A stretch of DNA of 64,000 bases from Ciceribacter thiooxidans (GTDB taxonomy: Bacteria > Pseudomonadota > Alphaproteobacteria > Rhizobiales > Rhizobiaceae), in contig NZ_CP059896.1 in the NCBI RefSeq assembly GCF_014126615.1, positions 568,501 through 632,500 of the forward strand. Reading direction: 5' to 3'. The translations under genes and the position numbers were made by a program. Shown one piece after another: positions 61,755-64,000 of the stretch. The stretch's first letter is position 1. Each line of letters opens with the position of its first letter. The notes below the pieces were generated by a model. It saw nothing but the letters and a program-made list of their open reading frames with translations. It made no database searches and was not told the origin of the DNA.

Positions 61755-62966
61755 TCAGTCGCGCAGCGCGTCGAGAAGGCGGCGGGAAGGTTCGCCGTCG
61801 ACCTGCATCCCGAGCCGCGATTGCAGCGCGGTGATGGCCGCCTTGGAGCCGGAGCCGAAATTGCCGTCGATTTCGCCCTCGTAGTAGCCGAGTGCCTGCA
61901 GGCGCGTCTGCAACTCGAACTTCTCCTTGATGTCGAGTGTTCCATCCGGCCTCGGCCACGCCTGCCGCATCCCGCCGTAGCCGGCGATCTCGTCGGCGAG
62001 CAGGCCGACTGCCAGAGCGTAGCTGTCCGCCGCATTATAGCGCTTGATGACGAAGAAGTTCTTGGTCATCAGGAAGCCGGGGCCACCAGGACCGCCCGGC
62101 ATCTTCAGCACCGCGCGGTCGCCGCCGTTCCTGAATCCCTTGCCGTTCGGCCGTGCAAAGCCGAGTTTAGCCCATTCGGCGAGCGTCTTGGTCTTGCCCT
62201 CATAGGCGGCGCCGCCCTTCGGCACGGCAATCTCGTAGCCCCAGGTCTTGCCCGGCCGCCAGCCGTTCTTGTCGAGCAGGTTCGCGGAGGTCGCGAGCGC
62301 GTCGCTGACCGAATGCCAGATGTCCTTGCGACCATTGCCGTCCGCGTCGACCGCATAGAGCAGATAGCTCGACGGGATGAACTGCGTGTGGCCCATGGCG
62401 CCGGCCCAGGAACCCATCAGGTTCTTCGAGGCGACGTCGCCGTTCTGCAGCATCCGGAGCGCGGCGATCAGCTGCTTCTTGGCGTATTTCGAGCGCCTGG
62501 GATCGGCATAGGCGAGCGTTGCGAGCGCGGTCGGCACGTGGTGCAACCGTTCCGGCGTCTCGAGGGCCGCGCCGTAGTTCGATTCCATCGACCAGATGGC
62601 GAGCAGGACATACCGGTCGACGCCGAAATGCCGTTCCAGCGCGGCGAGCGTCGAGCCGTACTTCGCAGCCATCTCCCGGCCGATCTTCACGGTGTAGGGA
62701 TTGACCCGCGAATCCAGGTAATCCCAGATCTGTGACTTGAATTCCGGCTGGTAACGCGCCTTTTCCAGCACGGCCGGATCCGGCGATGAAACGCCTGCGA
62801 AAGCGGCATTGTAGGTGCGCTCGCTGATGCCGCTCTTGGCCGCGGTGGCATGAAAGCCGTTGACCCATTTCTTGAAGCCGGCGTCGGCCAGGGCGGTGCC
62901 CGGCAGCATGAGGGTGGCCAGCGAAATGCCAAGAGCTCCGAGAAGCTTGCGGTTCTGTCTGGTCAT
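61755..62966 (-). CDS. lytic murein transglycosylase, MltB family
   Basis: The 403-residue periplasmic enzyme has a signal peptide ending ALADA near residue 28, an MltB-like catalytic domain with AIWSMESNYG (catalytic Glu) and MGHTQFIPSSY, and a C-terminal peptidoglycan-binding domain (LQTRLQALGYYEGEIDGNFG, then ITALQSRLGMQVDGEPSRRLL). It cuts glycan strands between MurNAc and GlcNAc with formation of anhydroMurNAc. It is divergent from galU. Confidence 0.93.
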   Translation of the reverse strand: MTRQNRKLLGALGISLATLMLPGTALADAGFKKWVNGFHATAAKSGISERTYNAAFAGVSSPDPAVLEKARYQPEFKSQIWDYLDSRVNPYTVKIGREMAAKYGSTLAALERHFGVDRYVLLAIWSMESNYGAALETPERLHHVPTALATLAYADPRRSKYAKKQLIAALRMLQNGDVASKNLMGSWAGAMGHTQFIPSSYLLYAVDADGNGRKDIWHSVSDALATSANLLDKNGWRPGKTWGYEIAVPKGGAAYEGKTKTLAEWAKLGFARPNGKGFRNGGDRAVLKMPGGPGGPGFLMTKNFFVIKRYNAADSYALAVGLLADEIAGYGGMRQAWPRPDGTLDIKEKFELQTRLQALGYYEGEIDGNFGSGSKAAITALQSRLGMQVDGEPSRRLLDALRD

Positions 62967-63165
62967 TGGAACTTCCCCGTTGTGTTACGGTTCATTTTCC
63001 AGCCTTGGTGAGGGCTGTTCACCTCAGGTTAAGGCAATTGCGTCAACAAATTCTTTACCATGGCGCGTCGGTCCAGCACAGGCCTTTGCGAAATGGCGGC
63101 AAATATATAAGAGTTCGCAGGCGTGAGAACGAGGCGTCTGCCGGCATGTCCTCAAGGAGGGACGA

Positions 63166-64000
63166 GTGGTTCAACATAACAAGCTCCGTAAGGCTGTTTT
63201 CCCCGTCGCGGGCCTCGGCACGCGCTTCCTTCCCGCCACCAAGGCGGTTCCGAAGGAAATGCTGACGGTCGTCGACAAACCCGTCATCCAGTACGTGGTC
63301 GACGAGGCGGCAGAAGCCGGGATCGAGCATTTCGTCTTCGTTACGGGGCGCGGCAAGGGTGTCATCGAGGACTATTTCGACATCCAGTTCGAGCTGGAGC
63401 AGACGCTGAAAGCAAGAAACAAGAACGCCGAACTGACCCTGCTCTCCGGTCTCTTGCCGAAGGCGGGCTCCGCGAGCTTCACGCGTCAGCAGGAGCCGCT
63501 TGGGCTCGGCCACGCCGTCTGGTGCGCCCGCGACATCGTCGGCGGTGAGCCCTTCGCACTGCTGTTGCCCGACATGATCATGCGGGCCGAGAAGGGTTGC
63601 CTCAAGGGCATGGTCGAGCTTTACGAGAAGACCGGCGGCAACGTCATCGCGGTCGAGGAATGCGCGCCCGATCAAGCCCACAAATACGGCATCGTCGGTG
63701 TCGGCGAGCAGCTCGAAGGCGGTTTCCGCATCACCGAAATGGTCGAGAAGCCAGCGAAGGGCACGGCTCCGTCGAACTTCTTCATCAACGGCCGTTATAT
63801 CCTCCAGCCGGAGATCTTCGCGATCCTCGAAACGCAGGAGCGCGGTGCCGGCAACGAGATCCAGTTGACCGACGGCATGCTGAAGCTCGCAAAGACGCAA
63901 GCCTTCGCGGGCTACCACTTCAAGGGACAGACCTTCGACTGCGGCGCCAAGGACGGGTTCATCCTCGCCAATGTCAGCTTCGCCATCGAGCGGGCCGACA
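63166..64000 (+). CDS. galU: UTP-glucose-1-phosphate uridylyltransferase (3' end outside window)
   Basis: A GTG start at 63166 with AAGGAGG six bases ahead opens a frame that runs off the right edge (278 codons seen). It has the nucleotidyltransferase N-terminus [54 protein letters not shown] and [17 protein letters not shown], which is diagnostic of GalU. It makes UDP-glucose for surface polysaccharides and cyclic glucans. It carries the expected family order to the edge and should lack only about 15-25 residues. It is divergent from the transglycosylase gene. Confidence 0.96.
   Translation, partial: MVQHNKLRKAVFPVAGLGTRFLPATKAVPKEMLTVVDKPVIQYVVDEAAEAGIEHFVFVTGRGKGVIEDYFDIQFELEQTLKARNKNAELTLLSGLLPKAGSASFTRQQEPLGLGHAVWCARDIVGGEPFALLLPDMIMRAEKGCLKGMVELYEKTGGNVIAVEECAPDQAHKYGIVGVGEQLEGGFRITEMVEKPAKGTAPSNFFINGRYILQPEIFAILETQERGAGNEIQLTDGMLKLAKTQAFAGYHFKGQTFDCGAKDGFILANVSFAIERAD

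Overview
The window is high-GC DNA from a Rhizobiaceae-type alphaproteobacterium (Sinorhizobium/Ensifer, Rhizobium or a close relative). The main indications are a glycogen operon ordered glgP-glgB-glgC-glgA-pgm-glgX, a CpdR-type response regulator, a suhB/MmgR-type small RNA between an N-formylglutamate amidohydrolase gene and a HisN gene, a 1574-residue GltB, a heterotetrameric sarcosine oxidase, a RIME-like intergenic repeat, and a small heat-shock gene with an RpoH-type promoter and a ROSE-type leader. I see no insertion sequence, prophage, CRISPR array or conjugation gene. It reads as core chromosome.

Layout: 1-4.6 kb holds a GNAT acetyltransferase cut by the window edge, an OmpW-like porin, and a minus-strand group of creatininase-family hydrolase, His-rich G3E (CobW-like) GTPase and a translationally coupled WD40 protein. 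4.7-8.1 kb has a MarR regulator with a lysine-rich tail, a LacI regulator with a 2-hydroxyacid dehydrogenase, and a class-I glutamine amidotransferase-like peptidase. 8.4-12.0 kb encodes a TakP-like TRAP transporter whose binding protein converges on its two membrane subunits. 12.5-16.2 kb carries a membrane-anchored PAS/GGDEF/EAL protein with a degenerate GGDEF motif, a FeeM-like N-acyl amino acid synthase preceded by CtrA-like sites, and an aa3 oxidase subunit IV. 16.3-24.6 kb has a TPR lipoprotein, rpsU, soxBDAG, a DUF2332 protein and a MaoC-like hotdog protein.

24.7-35.7 kb is a complete glycogen cycle on the minus strand, with overlapping or nearly abutting genes: synthesis (GlgC, GlgA, GlgB), breakdown (GlgP, GlgX) and the phosphoglucomutase link. 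36-44 kb has a Tad-like vWA protein, a transglutaminase plus fused ATP-grasp/alpha-E pair, ManC, a zinc alcohol dehydrogenase and a MarR regulator. 44.4-48 kb has a fumarylacetoacetate-hydrolase family enzyme and an epimerase/SDR operon divergent from a LysR gene. 48-52.6 kb holds tRNA-Val(GAC), CpdR, N-formylglutamate amidohydrolase, the small RNA, HisN, a lysophospholipase-like hydrolase, an orphan minus-strand terminator and the thermosensing hsp20 unit. 52.6-64 kb holds threonine aldolase, gltB-gltD, an SGNH hydrolase, a lytic transglycosylase and a galU cut by the right edge.

The items I find most worth follow-up are the FeeM-like synthase with a palindromic CtrA consensus next to a c-di-GMP enzyme, the orphan terminator near 51.8 kb that implies an unannotated small RNA, the perfect 10-bp inverted repeat upstream of gltB, the ATP-grasp/alpha-E/transglutaminase unit, and the ROSE/RpoH architecture of hsp20. 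No large undescribed multi-gene system is evident.
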